64,000 bases of DNA. Source: Adiantum capillus-veneris (taxonomy: Eukaryota; Streptophyta; Polypodiopsida; Polypodiales; Pteridaceae). Where the stretch lies: positions 70,941,895 to 71,005,894 of the forward strand of contig CM043944.1 in the NCBI GenBank assembly GCA_014529385.2, in the 5' to 3' direction. Shown one piece after another: positions 62,873 to 64,000 of this stretch. Below the pieces are notes generated by a model that was not told where the DNA came from, did not search any database, and saw only the letters and a list, made by a program, of their open reading frames with translations. A program made the position numbers and the translations under genes. Numbering within the stretch: the stretch's first letter is position 1; every line of letters begins with the position of its first letter.

Positions 62873-63842
62873 AATTCCTCTTTCTTCGTCGGAACCCTCT
62901 GAGATCTGTCATCTAGTTCCCCCGATTCTTTATCTTCACTGGAAGACTCTTGCCCTGTTGAGGTGGATATTGTCCTGTCCATAGGACAAGTCAGTGAGCC
63001 GGCATGCATCCCAAATCCTTGCTTAGTATGTCCCATAAGTCTTTGAATAGAGTCAAACTTCTCTTCTAGACAATACTCTCGAATCTCTTTTGGCAAACCA
63101 TAGCAAAACCGATCAATCTGGTCTCGGAAAGTGACCTTCCGAAACAAAGACACTAGCAAATAAGTATCCCAAAACCTTTGGCAGTGGTCATTCAATGTAT
63201 CTTTCTTAGTCATTCTCAAATGATGTCAAGCAATGATGACATCTCTTTCATATTTGTGTGAAATCCAAGTTGACGTGAAAATTTTCTTGAATTTTACCCA
63301 CGTCGCGGGTGCTTCTCTGTGTAACAATAGAGCAAACCACCATGTCTGTGCAATTTCTTTCCAGTAAGAGGCCGCTCTTTGCACCTTGGAGTGTTCCGTG
63401 AACCGACCTCTAGAGAAGGCGACGTCAAACTGCTATACAAACTCAAGGGCTCGATGGGTGTCCTGGTAGCCTGAAAACGTCTCAAACCTGATGACCTGAC
63501 CCCCTTCCTTGAACTCCTTGGTCTTCTTGCTCATTTGTTTCACTGTCAGAAGAGGACGAGCTCTCCTCCTCTTACCTGCTAGATGGCCTCCCATGCCTTC
63601 TAGAGTTTTTTAGAAATTTGCTTTTCTTACTTTTTCGCTTCTTCCGCCTTTTCTCATCCTCTCTGGAACTAGAGGACGATGAACTGTCAGAACTCTCTGA
63701 AGAGGAAAAAAATTTGAGTCATCCTCTAAACGAGCACGCTTCTTGGATCTGCTTGCCACCTCGAAACATGACTTCCGGCCCAAATAAACGGGGAAATCCA
63801 CTGATTTCCTCTTCTTCCGAGAGTGCTTCAAGCCTTTCATGA
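62869..63842 (-). pseudogene. Element F Gag
   Basis: Minus-strand Gag in pieces: a Lys/Arg-rich N-terminal part (63610-63840), a middle part with stops (63294-63485), and 62869-63219 with TKKDTLNDHCQRFWDTYLLV, SLFRKVTFRDQIDRFCYGLP and KEIREYCLEEKFDSIQRLMG. The last piece is homologous to element E Gag. Confidence 0.75.
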
Positions 63843-64000
63843 TCTAGTTCATCTTTTGGTCAAGAGCTCTGTCTAGCTCTTTCTGCGAGTACAGTTTTCT
63901 CTTTTCTGCACTCGTTTCAGCGTTCTTCCCAACCTCAGAGGAGAATCTATGGCCTCACGCCGTCTCGAGTGAATCTCATTAATATGGTAATTCTTCAAAT

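Larger units (their letters stand above)
60850..64000 (-). mobile_element. Ty3/gypsy element F, runs off right edge
   Basis: 3' LTR on the left, polypurine tract (minus) CTTTCAAGAGGGTGGTA at 61989-62005, tandem repeat at 62345-62580, RT fragment, then Gag to the right. The 5' LTR is outside the window. Pol is deleted between the start of RT and the 3' non-coding part. It abuts the NTH1-like exons. Confidence 0.82.

Overview
The window is repeat-dense nuclear DNA of a land plant with a large genome. Evidence: Ty3/gypsy and Ty1/copia fragments, L1-type LINEs with C2HC reverse-transcriptase zinc fingers, hAT-like elements, long CT/TG/AG microsatellites, and spliced exon remnants of an endonuclease III (NTH1) homologue. 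A fern-like genome is my best guess from the style of the LINEs; the sequence alone does not prove it. Almost no intact cellular gene is visible. I see no prokaryotic operon, CRISPR array, rRNA or tRNA gene.

Layout. (1) 1-3132: 3' part of a LINE ORF2, a (CT)n tract, a second LINE-like 3' fragment (N2) and more (TC)n. (2) 3133-5300: unassigned repeats and a perfect palindrome. (3) 5322-17400: a triple nest. Ty3-like element A (gag 5778-6812, PR, RT/RNaseH/IN) is split by non-coding LTR element B (7686-16536, TSD GTAGC). B is split by reverse-oriented, gag-protease-only LTR element C (9484-15457, TSD CCCGG). (4) 17400-24460: unassigned DNA, a 166-bp hAT-like MITE with an 8-bp TSD, LTR fragment D and minus-strand Ty3 element E with LTR and PBS. 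(5) 24465-26745: minus-strand LINE M. (6) 27372-33705: two defective copies (I1, I2) of a second LINE family, on either side of copia remnants and a possible LRR exon. (7) 34010-48111: minus-strand Ty3 element H, cut by element G (36335-38953, TSD GTAAC) and by a near full-length LINE I3 (39496-46185, 14-bp TSD). (8) 48167-58605: three same-strand LINE copies J, K, L separated by TG/AG microsatellites. L is nearly complete (ORF1 plus a 1276-codon ORF2 with one internal stop) and carries a 732-bp hAT-like insert in ORF1. (9) 58606-60849: an LTR fragment and NTH1-like exons. (10) 60850-64000: minus-strand Ty3 element F, whose 3' LTR is interrupted inside its GA tract by LINE fragments N3/N4.

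The strongest candidates for undescribed biology are two LINE families that sit in dinucleotide microsatellites in a strand-consistent way, one in (CT)n and one in (TG)n. For the (CT)n family, paralogous copies without the insertion are visible in the same window. Further points are overlapping stop/start codons between ORF1 and ORF2 in two LINE families, a gag-protease-only LTR element with three zinc knuckles and a 700-bp G-rich tract, and a shared hAT-like family with CATAG-type termini and 8-bp TSDs.
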